A DNA stretch of 64,000 bases from Deltaproteobacteria bacterium (GTDB taxonomy: Bacteria > Myxococcota_A > UBA796 > SXON01). The position numbers and the translations under genes are program-made. The notes beneath the pieces are model-generated. The model was not told the origin of the DNA. It saw only the letters and a program-made list of their open reading frames with translations, and ran no database searches. Numbering within the stretch: the first letter of the stretch is position 1; each line of letters begins with the position of its first letter. The stretch lies in contig CANKTH010000007.1 of assembly GCA_947486185.1 (NCBI GenBank), forward strand, positions 16,894 to 80,893, given 5' to 3'. Below, piece after piece: positions 1 to 7,549 of the stretch.

Positions 1-24
1 GAGCCCGATCCGCCTCCCGGCCTG

Positions 25-1500
25 ATGTTCAACGAGGTCATGTCCAACAATCGCTCGGCGTGGTCGCCAGTTCCGGGTGAGATGCCCGACTGGATCGAGC
101 TGTTCAACCCGACGGTCTCGAGCGTGCCGCTGGCTCGGGTCGCGGTGAAGGACCGGTCGGGCTCAGTCTGGTATGGTAGCGCCGGCGAGCTCCTACCCGG
201 CGGCTACTACATCCTCTACGCGGATGGCCAGGACACCGGCGATCATACGCCATTTGGGCTCGGCGCCGCGGGGGATGAGCTGGTGTTGTACGTGGACGGC
301 CTCGCGGTGGATCGGATCGCCCTCGGCGAACTGCCCGACGACGTGTCGTGGGCACGTTTTCCCGATGGGGGAAGCTGGGATGTCACGATTGACGTCACGC
401 CGGGGGACACCAACGGCATGGTGGCCTCCGAGACGCTGGACCCGGCGGACAACCTGTGGGGTACCAAGCTCGTACACCGGGTGGACATCACGCTTGACGC
501 GGCCACGATGGCCAGAATGGGGCGCAATTGGGTGGACGGCGGCTTCGCGTTGGATGGTGTCAACTTCGATCCCGTCAACATGCGGCTCCGCGGCTCGATG
601 ACGTACGTGCCAATTTCAGGTAAAGCTTCCTTCAAGGTGGATCTCAACGACTTTTTCGACACCGACTACCGTGGTGTCGAGGCGTTCAACATCCTCAACA
701 TGTATTGGGAGGCGAGCCTCGCCCGCGAATACATCGGCTACCACATCTTCCGGGAGATGGGCGTTCCGGCCTGCCGCAACGCCTACACCGAGCTCTGGGT
801 CAACGACGAATATTACGGCCTCTACCTGCTCTCCGAGCTCTATGACGACGTGTTCCTCGACTCGTTCTATGGAGACCAGGACGGCTTCATGCTGTGGGAG
901 CCCGAGAGCGGCGATTTCACCACCAGCGCCGGCTCCTGGGACTGCGAGGAGGAGCCGTGCGACGCGTCGAAGGTCACTCCGATCGCCGAGATCCTGGAAC
1001 GTCACACGTCCACCGACGCCGACATCGCCGAGATGGAGGTGTACCTCGACCTCGAAAACGCGCTGTGGGAGATCGCCATCGAAGGCGCGATCGATCAGTG
1101 GGACGGATATTGCGCTGTCCACAACTACCGGGTGGCCTACAACCCGGCGACTGAGCTCGTGCAGCTCATCCCCTCGAGCCTCGACCTGACCTTTGGGGCC
1201 TACTCCGGCTACACGATGGATCTCTACACCTGCTCGGGCAAGCTGCTGTCCTTCTGTCTCAACAATACCGCCTGTGCCGAGCGCTACGAGACCATCTTGT
1301 TGGACCTCGCCGACTACCTGGAGAATGGCGAAATCGACGTGCTTCAGGACACGCTGTTCGCCCTGTCGGAGCCGTATATGGCGGCCGACGAGCCCCGCGA
1401 CCAATACACCTACACCACCTACGTGTCCCACCACGACACGTTGAGAGGGATCCTGGCGGACCTGCCGGCGAACATCCGAGCCGCGGTGGCCGCTCGCTGA
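25..1500 (+). CDS. LTD (lamin-tail)-domain plus CotH-kinase-like secreted protein; 5' end probably cut by the window edge
   Basis: N-terminal LTD pattern (FNEVMSNN...DWIELFNP) followed by a CotH-like region (RVDITLDAATMARM...LRGS...KASFKVDLNDFF...NDEYYGLYLLSELYDD). The frame is open to the left edge (GAG CCC GAT CCG CCT...). Confidence 0.75.
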   Translation: MFNEVMSNNRSAWSPVPGEMPDWIELFNPTVSSVPLARVAVKDRSGSVWYGSAGELLPGGYYILYADGQDTGDHTPFGLGAAGDELVLYVDGLAVDRIALGELPDDVSWARFPDGGSWDVTIDVTPGDTNGMVASETLDPADNLWGTKLVHRVDITLDAATMARMGRNWVDGGFALDGVNFDPVNMRLRGSMTYVPISGKASFKVDLNDFFDTDYRGVEAFNILNMYWEASLAREYIGYHIFREMGVPACRNAYTELWVNDEYYGLYLLSELYDDVFLDSFYGDQDGFMLWEPESGDFTTSAGSWDCEEEPCDASKVTPIAEILERHTSTDADIAEMEVYLDLENALWEIAIEGAIDQWDGYCAVHNYRVAYNPATELVQLIPSSLDLTFGAYSGYTMDLYTCSGKLLSFCLNNTACAERYETILLDLADYLENGEIDVLQDTLFALSEPYMAADEPRDQYTYTTYVSHHDTLRGILADLPANIRAAVAAR

Positions 1501-1524
1501 CATCCCGGCGAAGGCCGCCGGCGA

Positions 1525-2592
1525 TCAGCCTCCGAGGAGCCGACGCGGTCCCGCACCAGGCCCTTCGGTGATCGGCTTGTGAAGTACGATCTCCCGCCCG
1601 GCGGCCACACCGTCGTGAAAGGTGCCGGTGACCGTCAGCGTCGAGCCACGGGTGGCGGTCAACCGGGGATGGCGCCGCCGCTCAAAGCTCTCCAGGCCGG
1701 CGTCGCCCACCCATACCAGTCCCTCGGCCGCCGACGTTCGGCCCTCCTCCTTCAATCGACGATAAAAGCCGTCAATCACCCCGGCAAGGTAGCGACGGCG
1801 CTCCCGGTCGCCGGCGAGGCGTCGATCCTCGCGGTATCGGCGCCACAGCCGCTCGGCAGTCTCGAGCAAGAAGCCGTAGACATAGCTTGCGATCTCGATG
1901 TTCTCCGGCGTCCCGGCGATCTCCAACACCGTGCCGTCCCGCCCGGTGGCGACCTCGTAGGACGACACCCACACCCCGCGGACAAAAAAGAAGTCTGTCA
2001 GCACCGAGCCCAGCCACCGGATGTGCGCGTCGTGGCGCTTGGCCGGCTCGCCGACGTGACGGAAGACGTAACGGTGCTCCCTACCAACATGTTCCAGGTT
2101 GTACGCTAACATCAGCCGACGCGCCGCCGCCATGGCCGACTCCGCCTCGTGCAGGTTGGGGCTCTCCGCCAACGCAAGAAGCCTCGTGATCCGGCGGAGC
2201 ACCCGATCATCCTCCTGCGGTACGAGACCCGGCGGGAGGCCGGAAGCGGCGGGGTCGATGCCCATACGCTGACAGACGTGGCGAAACGCCGGCCCGTGCG
2301 CGGTCTCCCCGTGCACATGCAGCACCTCGTCGACGTACTGGTGGGCCATTTCATGGCGCAACACCTCGACTACGGCGCTCCACGGGTGGGTGGTCACCAG
2401 CACGTGCGAGAGGCTGATCGTGCGGGCCCGGCGCTCCCACGATCCGAGGCGGACGGAGGCGTGATCGATCCGCAGCAGCGCAGGCTTCAACACCTGCTGA
2501 AAGTGCGTGTAGTTCTGTTGACGCCACTCGGCGGCGAGTCGGTGCAGGAGCAGCGTTTCGAGCGCCGCCGAGAGCACCGCCGCAGCGCTCAT
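1525..2592 (-). CDS. SprT-like zinc metallopeptidase domain fused to a DUF2786-like segment
   Basis: HExxH motif in LRHEMAHQYVDEVLHVHGETAHGPAF, followed by a DUF2786-like LRRITRLLALAESPNLHEAESAMAAARRLMLAYNLE. Overlaps the upstream gene by 4 bp (ATGA). Confidence 0.75.
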   Translation of the reverse strand: MSAAAVLSAALETLLLHRLAAEWRQQNYTHFQQVLKPALLRIDHASVRLGSWERRARTISLSHVLVTTHPWSAVVEVLRHEMAHQYVDEVLHVHGETAHGPAFRHVCQRMGIDPAASGLPPGLVPQEDDRVLRRITRLLALAESPNLHEAESAMAAARRLMLAYNLEHVGREHRYVFRHVGEPAKRHDAHIRWLGSVLTDFFFVRGVWVSSYEVATGRDGTVLEIAGTPENIEIASYVYGFLLETAERLWRRYREDRRLAGDRERRRYLAGVIDGFYRRLKEEGRTSAAEGLVWVGDAGLESFERRRHPRLTATRGSTLTVTGTFHDGVAAGREIVLHKPITEGPGAGPRRLLGG

Positions 2593-2996
2593 CCAGCCTC
2601 CAAACCGTCCCGCAGCCGCAACAGCGCGTCCTTCCAGCCGCTGTCAACCACCGCCCGGACGGCGACATCTTCAAAAGCCGGATTGAGGTGCTGCACATTC
2701 ACAACCGTCTCGCCCCCGTCCACGGCGATTTGGAAGGCGGTACGCCCACCACTCCAGGGGCCCGCGGCGGCCTTGTCCCAGTGGATCTCCAGGCGACCCG
2801 TCGGACGATACACATGGATCAAGCCGACATCTTCAGCCTCCTGACCCTTGAGCTTGACCACAAGGCGCCCCCCCGGGCGCGCGTCCACCCGCGCTTCGTC
2901 GACCAGCCAGGCGCGGAGCCCGTCCGGAGTCGTGAGCGCCTGCCAGATGGTGCGCGAGGAGGCGTCGATCGAGACCTGTCTGCGGATCGTGGACAT
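2589..2996 (-). CDS. SRPBCC/AHSA1-like (START-fold) protein
   Basis: MSTIRRQVSIDASSRTIWQALTTPDGLRAWLVDEARVDARPGGRLVV is typical of AHSA1-like proteins. Start moved to the internal ATG of the 3044 ORF. Confidence 0.75.
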   Translation of the reverse strand: MSTIRRQVSIDASSRTIWQALTTPDGLRAWLVDEARVDARPGGRLVVKLKGQEAEDVGLIHVYRPTGRLEIHWDKAAAGPWSGGRTAFQIAVDGGETVVNVQHLNPAFEDVAVRAVVDSGWKDALLRLRDGLEAG

Positions 2997-3006
2997 GGCG
3001 GCGGGC

Positions 3007-4005
3007 CTAACGTGAAGCGCGGAGTTCGGCTTGTGTGGGCACAAGCAGGGCCCGAAGCGCCCGCTCCGTGTATACCCGAGCCATCTGCCGGCGCCATCCG
3101 ACGCCTCCTGAGATGCTCGCCTGAGGCCGGGTCTGGGCGAACACGAGCTCTCCGATCCCGGCGATCTCCGCTTCGCCTAAAGCGCGGTGGCAAAAAGCCT
3201 CGAGCCCCCGGACACCTTTGGGTTGGGGGTTGGCCGCCCCGATCACGATCTCCAGGCGTTCGAGCCAGCTGTCCCCCGCGGGCAATACCGCCACAACCGC
3301 GACACCAAGCTGGGGAAAATCGATCGAACCGCGAGACCGGAGCTTCAAGTAGGTGGCGCGGGTGCCGGGGGCGGGTGTCGGCAACACCACCGCCACAAGG
3401 AGCTCACCAGGGGCGAGCTTGAGGTGATCCATGCCGTTGAACCGGAAGAGCTCGCGGATCGACAGCTCCCGGGTGCCCTCACGCCCCTGGAGCCGCAGGC
3501 GGGCGTCATACGCGAGGAGCGTAGGCACGGTGTCGCTCGACTGGGCGGCGACGCAGGTCTTGGGGCCGCCTACCACATGGCACCAGTCGCCCTCGGCCTT
3601 GAGGCAATACCCGAGTGACTTCCGCCAGAACTCAGTCTGGTTGTAGTAGAAGCAGCGGGTGTCGAGCAACACGTTGCCACCCAACGTGGCCATCGCCCGG
3701 ATCTGCGGCCCGGCGACCAGTCCCGCCGCCTCCGCGAGCGCCGGAAAAAAGGCAGAGATCTCAGGGTGTCTCGCGAGAGCGGCCATTCGCATGCCCGCGC
3801 CGATGACCCATGAATCCCCCTCCCGCAGCACCTCGCCCCGGAGACCGCCGATGCCGATCACCCGGCGCGGCCCGACGATCCGGTGCTTGAGGTTGGGTAA
3901 CAGGTCGGTACCCCCCGCGACATAGGCGCTGTCCGGGCCCCACAGGTCCGCCGCCTCGGTGTAGGAGCGGGCGTGAACGTATTGGAAATCCGCCATCCTC
4001 AACAT
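3007..4005 (-). CDS. Molybdenum hydroxylase FAD-binding subunit, 4-hydroxybenzoyl-CoA reductase beta-like, with four-Cys (4Fe-4S) insert
   Basis: FAD-subunit motifs YVAGGTDLLPNLK and IRAMATLGGNVLLDTRC; insert C-x15-C-x7-C-x8-C (CFYYNQTEFWRKSLGYCLKAEGDWCHVVGGPKTC). Begins 1 bp after the stop of the upstream subunit gene. Confidence 0.85.
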   Translation of the reverse strand: MLRMADFQYVHARSYTEAADLWGPDSAYVAGGTDLLPNLKHRIVGPRRVIGIGGLRGEVLREGDSWVIGAGMRMAALARHPEISAFFPALAEAAGLVAGPQIRAMATLGGNVLLDTRCFYYNQTEFWRKSLGYCLKAEGDWCHVVGGPKTCVAAQSSDTVPTLLAYDARLRLQGREGTRELSIRELFRFNGMDHLKLAPGELLVAVVLPTPAPGTRATYLKLRSRGSIDFPQLGVAVVAVLPAGDSWLERLEIVIGAANPQPKGVRGLEAFCHRALGEAEIAGIGELVFAQTRPQASISGGVGWRRQMARVYTERALRALLVPTQAELRASR

Positions 4006-4006
4006 G

Positions 4007-6835
4007 TCAGCGCGCCTCCGCCGCAGGGTCCCCGGCGGTCGCCGACCGGGCCGCCCGGGCCGCGAGCGCCTCCAGCACACGATCGGGGGTAAAAGGCAGG
4101 CTATACAATCGTATCCCCAGGGCATCGGCCACCGCATTGGCGATTGCCGGGATGATCGGGTGGAGCGGCCCCTCACCCGCCTCCTTCGCGCCGTAGGGGC
4201 CGCCCGGATCGAGACTCTCCACAATCATCGCAACGATCTCGGGCGTGTCCTTGGATGTCGGGATGCGGTAGTCGAGCAGATTGGGCCCGAGGTGCAGGCC
4301 GCGGTGGTCGAAGGTGTGTGCCTCCATCAACGCCTCGGCGAAACCCATGTATACGCTGCCTTCAATCTGGCCTTCTACGAGCTGTGGGTTGAGCGCTCTG
4401 CCGCAGTCGTGCGCCGCCCAGACCGTTTCAACTGTGATGAAACCGGTCGCCGGATCGACGCTGACCTCACACACGTGGGCGGTGGTTGAGTAGGCCGGCG
4501 ACGCGCCGATCGTGCCGCCCCGATACTCGCCCCCAAGCTTACGGGTGTGGTAGCCCCCATGCTCGGCCAGGGTGCCACTATTCCCCTCCGCGGCGATGAG
4601 CACCTCTCGAATTGGCATCTTGGTAGCTGGCTCTTCAACGTCAAAGTAGAAGCCACAAGCCACGCCGACCCGCTCCGGCCCCACCTTCCACCGCTCAGCC
4701 ACCGCGCGCACCATCCGCTCTCGAAGTTTGCGCCCCGCCTCCATCGCGGCGGTCCCCGCCATGAAGGTCACCCGGCTCGAGTAGGAGCCAAGATCGACCG
4801 GCGTGAGCTCGGTATCCCCCGAGATGACCGTGATCGCGTCGGGCGGGACACCGGTCTCCTCCGCCACCACCCAGGCCAACATGCCGTCGCTGCCTTGCCC
4901 GATGTCGTTGGCGCCACAAAAGACCGTGAGCCGCCCGCTGCGATCACCCCGGATAATCACGCCCGATTGCGGCATTTCATTGGGATAGATCGGGTAGGCG
5001 GTGCCGCTGATGTACATCGAACTGGCCACGCCGAGCCCTCGCCCATACGGTAGCTTCCCCCTACGCTCCTTCCAGCCTGAGGCGCGTTCGACCGCGTCGA
5101 GGCACTCGGCGAGCGCCATGGACGGCACCAGCTGGCCGTTGACCGTTCGACTGCCTGACACCACGGCGTTCCGCCGGCGCAGCTCGATCGGGTCGATAGC
5201 CAGCTTCTCCGCCAGCTCGTCCACTGCACACTCGAAGGCGAACCGTGGCTGCACCGAGCCGTGGCCACGTTTCGGGCCGCAGCAGGGTTTGGTGGTGTAC
5301 ACCCGCCGGGCGCGAAAGTGGTAGGTCTCCATGCCCACCGGCCCGGTCAACAGTTGGCCTGCGTAGTAGGCCGTGACCAGGCCAAAGCTATGGTACGCGC
5401 CGCCATCGATGAGAATGTCAGAGTCTACCGCGGTGATCTTACCACAACGGTCGGCGGCCACCTTCATGGTCATGTCCATGGGGTGCCGGCCCCGGTGACT
5501 GTAAAACACCTCCTCTCGGGTGTAGAGGATCTTGACCGGACGGCCGGCCTTCCGCGCGAGCAGCGCCGAGGCGAACTCCAGGTCGAAGGGTTCGGATTTC
5601 CCACCAAAAGCGCCGCCCACCACGGGCTGGATCACGCGGATCCGGTCCGCCGGCAGCCCCAACACCTTGGAGAGCTCCCGGTGAAGGTAGTGACTGACCT
5701 GCGTGGCGCTCCATAAGGTCAGGTTGCCATCGGCCGACCACGACGCCACCGCACAGTGCGGCTCGATCGGCGCGTGGGTGCTGCCCTCGTAGAACCAGCG
5801 GCCTTCCACCACCACATCGGCAGCGGCCAACGCAGCGCCCACCTCACCGAAAGCGAGATCCACCTCCTTGCAGAGGTTGTCGGTTCGCGGCCGGCCTTTC
5901 CAGTCCACGTCGTGCACGAGGGGTGCGTCGGCGTTCAGCGCCGCGGCCGGGTCGAGCACCGCGGGCAAGACCTCATAGTCCACCACGATCGCGTCGAGCG
6001 CTCGGATCGCGGTCTCTTCGTCGACCGCCGCCACCGCCGCCACCGCGTCTCCGATGTAACGCACTTTCTCGAGGGCCAACGCGTGTTCGTCGGGGGTCCA
6101 TGGGATGATGCCGTAGGGGACAGGCGCGTCTTTACCCGTCACCACCGCGTAGACCCCGGGCATCGCCTGGGCTGCGCGGGTGTCGATCGAGCGGATACGC
6201 GCGTGGGCATAGATGGACCGGAGGATCTTGCCGTGTGCCATCCGCGGGAGCGCGATGTCATCGGCGTAGATCGCCTCTCCTGTCGCCTTCTGGATCGCGT
6301 CGGCCTTCCGACCGCGAGCGCCGATAACTTGGAAGCCCGGCGCGGGAGTGCCGTAACGTTGGGGCACGTGACGCTCCACGCCCCGCTCGGCGAGCCGAAT
6401 CGCCTCGTATATCTTGGTATAGCCCGTACACCGGCAGAGATTTCCCGACAGTGCCTCGCGCATCGCCGCGTCGCTCGGGTGGGGATCGCGGTCGAGCAGC
6501 GCCTTGGCCGACAGGATCATGCCCGGCTGGCAAAACCCGCATTGAAGTGCTCCTGTCACGTCAAAGGCGCGCTGAATGGGGTGCGGGCCCTCAGGGCTGG
6601 CGACGCCCTCGATGGTGGTGACATGTGCCCCCGCAGCCGCAGCCGCCAGCGTGAGGCAGCTCAGCTGGGGCTCCCCGTCCACCAGGACGGTACAAGCTCC
6701 ACAATCTCCCTTATCACAGCCCTGCTTGGTGCCGGTCAGGCGCAGGCGATAACGGAGGAGCTCGAGCAGGGTCCAATGATCGGGGATGTCTACCTCGATC
6801 ATCTCGTCATTGACGCTGAGGCGCACAGGCGGCAT
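4007..6835 (-). CDS. Molybdenum hydroxylase, fused 2Fe-2S (gamma) and molybdopterin (alpha) subunits
   Basis: N-terminal GCDKGDCGACTVLVDG and CGFCQPGMILSAKALL...NLCRCTGY (two 2Fe-2S clusters), then the xanthine-dehydrogenase-type Mo domain (GAFGGKSEPFDLEFASALLA, IGQGSDGMLAWVVAEETGV, PYGAKEAGEGPLHPIIPAIANAV). Start placed at ATG 6835 (MPPVRLSVNDEM). Confidence 0.88.
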   Translation of the reverse strand: MPPVRLSVNDEMIEVDIPDHWTLLELLRYRLRLTGTKQGCDKGDCGACTVLVDGEPQLSCLTLAAAAAGAHVTTIEGVASPEGPHPIQRAFDVTGALQCGFCQPGMILSAKALLDRDPHPSDAAMREALSGNLCRCTGYTKIYEAIRLAERGVERHVPQRYGTPAPGFQVIGARGRKADAIQKATGEAIYADDIALPRMAHGKILRSIYAHARIRSIDTRAAQAMPGVYAVVTGKDAPVPYGIIPWTPDEHALALEKVRYIGDAVAAVAAVDEETAIRALDAIVVDYEVLPAVLDPAAALNADAPLVHDVDWKGRPRTDNLCKEVDLAFGEVGAALAAADVVVEGRWFYEGSTHAPIEPHCAVASWSADGNLTLWSATQVSHYLHRELSKVLGLPADRIRVIQPVVGGAFGGKSEPFDLEFASALLARKAGRPVKILYTREEVFYSHRGRHPMDMTMKVAADRCGKITAVDSDILIDGGAYHSFGLVTAYYAGQLLTGPVGMETYHFRARRVYTTKPCCGPKRGHGSVQPRFAFECAVDELAEKLAIDPIELRRRNAVVSGSRTVNGQLVPSMALAECLDAVERASGWKERRGKLPYGRGLGVASSMYISGTAYPIYPNEMPQSGVIIRGDRSGRLTVFCGANDIGQGSDGMLAWVVAEETGVPPDAITVISGDTELTPVDLGSYSSRVTFMAGTAAMEAGRKLRERMVRAVAERWKVGPERVGVACGFYFDVEEPATKMPIREVLIAAEGNSGTLAEHGGYHTRKLGGEYRGGTIGASPAYSTTAHVCEVSVDPATGFITVETVWAAHDCGRALNPQLVEGQIEGSVYMGFAEALMEAHTFDHRGLHLGPNLLDYRIPTSKDTPEIVAMIVESLDPGGPYGAKEAGEGPLHPIIPAIANAVADALGIRLYSLPFTPDRVLEALAARAARSATAGDPAAEAR

Positions 6836-7050
6836 GAGGCGCTCTAACGTGGTGGCGAGCGGGCTGGGGGGCTGGGCGTGCCCCTCCGCTCCGCTCCGGG
6901 TCGGGCCCCTTCGGGGTCGGGCTCGCGCCCTCCGACCGAGCTCCGCTCGGCCCGGCCTACGGCCGCCCTCCGGGCCCCTCACGCGGGCGGCCCGGCTATA
7001 CCGGCCGAACCGGCTCCGAAACGCGGCAGCACTCTCCTGAGGCAAGATCA

Positions 7051-7245
7051 ACGGCCCAGCCGACGTGGTCTCAGCCCGAGCCCCAGCCGCCCGCGCCCCG
7101 CAGGGCGGACGCAACCGATGGCGTCCAGCGCGACCGTGTGCCAGCGGTTCACCCGGAAGAAGCGCTGGGAATCGAAGCTGCGCTCAAGGCTGGCTATGGA
7201 CGCCGCCGAGGTCGAGTGCGTGTCATCGAGACGGTGGACAGGAGC
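7051..7245 (-). pseudogene. Probable remnant of a LytTR-type DNA-binding domain
   Basis: Minus-strand translation HRLDDTHSTSAASIASLERSFDSQRFFRVNRWHTVALDAIGCVRPAG resembles the LytTR core (SLxxLExxLDxxRFFRVHRSxIVNLDxIxxVxP). There is no receiver domain and no plausible full gene, and the enclosing 7048..7647 ORF runs through the tRNA. Confidence 0.45.
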
Positions 7246-7257
7246 CGCCGGCACCCA

Positions 7258-7298
7258 GAAATGAAAACAGCCGCCAAGAACGAAGGTTCGAGGCGGCC
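7258..7298 (-). terminator. Putative Rho-independent terminator of tRNA-Val
   Basis: Minus strand GGCCGCC-TCGAACCTTCGTTCTT-GGCGGCTGTTTTCATTT: 6-bp GC stem with a nested GAAC/GTTC stem, followed by a T-rich tract; starts ~10 nt after the CCA end. Confidence 0.6.
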
Positions 7299-7308
7299 AT
7301 CTGGAGGG

Positions 7309-7383
7309 TGGTGGACGATACTGGATTTGAACCAGTGACTTCCACCGTGTGAAGGTGGCACTCTGCCGCTGAGTTAATCGTCC
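7309..7383 (-). tRNA. tRNA-Val (anticodon CAC), CCA encoded
   Basis: Minus strand GGACGATTAACTCAGCGGCAGAGTGCCACCTTCACACGGTGGAAGTCACTGGTTCAAATCCAGTATCGTCCACCA. Acceptor GGACGAT/ATCGTCC, D-stem ACTC/GAGT, anticodon stem CCACC/GGTGG with loop TTCACAC, T-arm CTGGTTCAAATCCAG. Confidence 0.92.
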
Positions 7384-7549
7384 GCGACCGCGCCCAAGTA
7401 TCCTGGCCGGCGTATGCGTCAAGGGCACGATGCCCTCATGCTCGGGCGGCCAGGCCCCTCTCGGAAATTCCGGCCTATGGTCCAGCATATACGCCTGGGC
7501 CTCACGCGTGGGCCCGGGGCGGCAGAGCCCTGCGGCTGAGCTCGGGGGC

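Noticed and set aside
5756-6847. 363-aa plus-strand ORF
   Set aside because: Antisense to the fused molybdoenzyme gene; Arg/His/Gly-rich composition typical of shadow ORFs in GC-rich DNA.
7397-7422. Possible sigma70 promoter of tRNA-Val (TTGACG / GATACT on the minus strand)
   Set aside because: Spacer is only 14 nt and the -10 match is 4/6; not strong enough to list as a feature.
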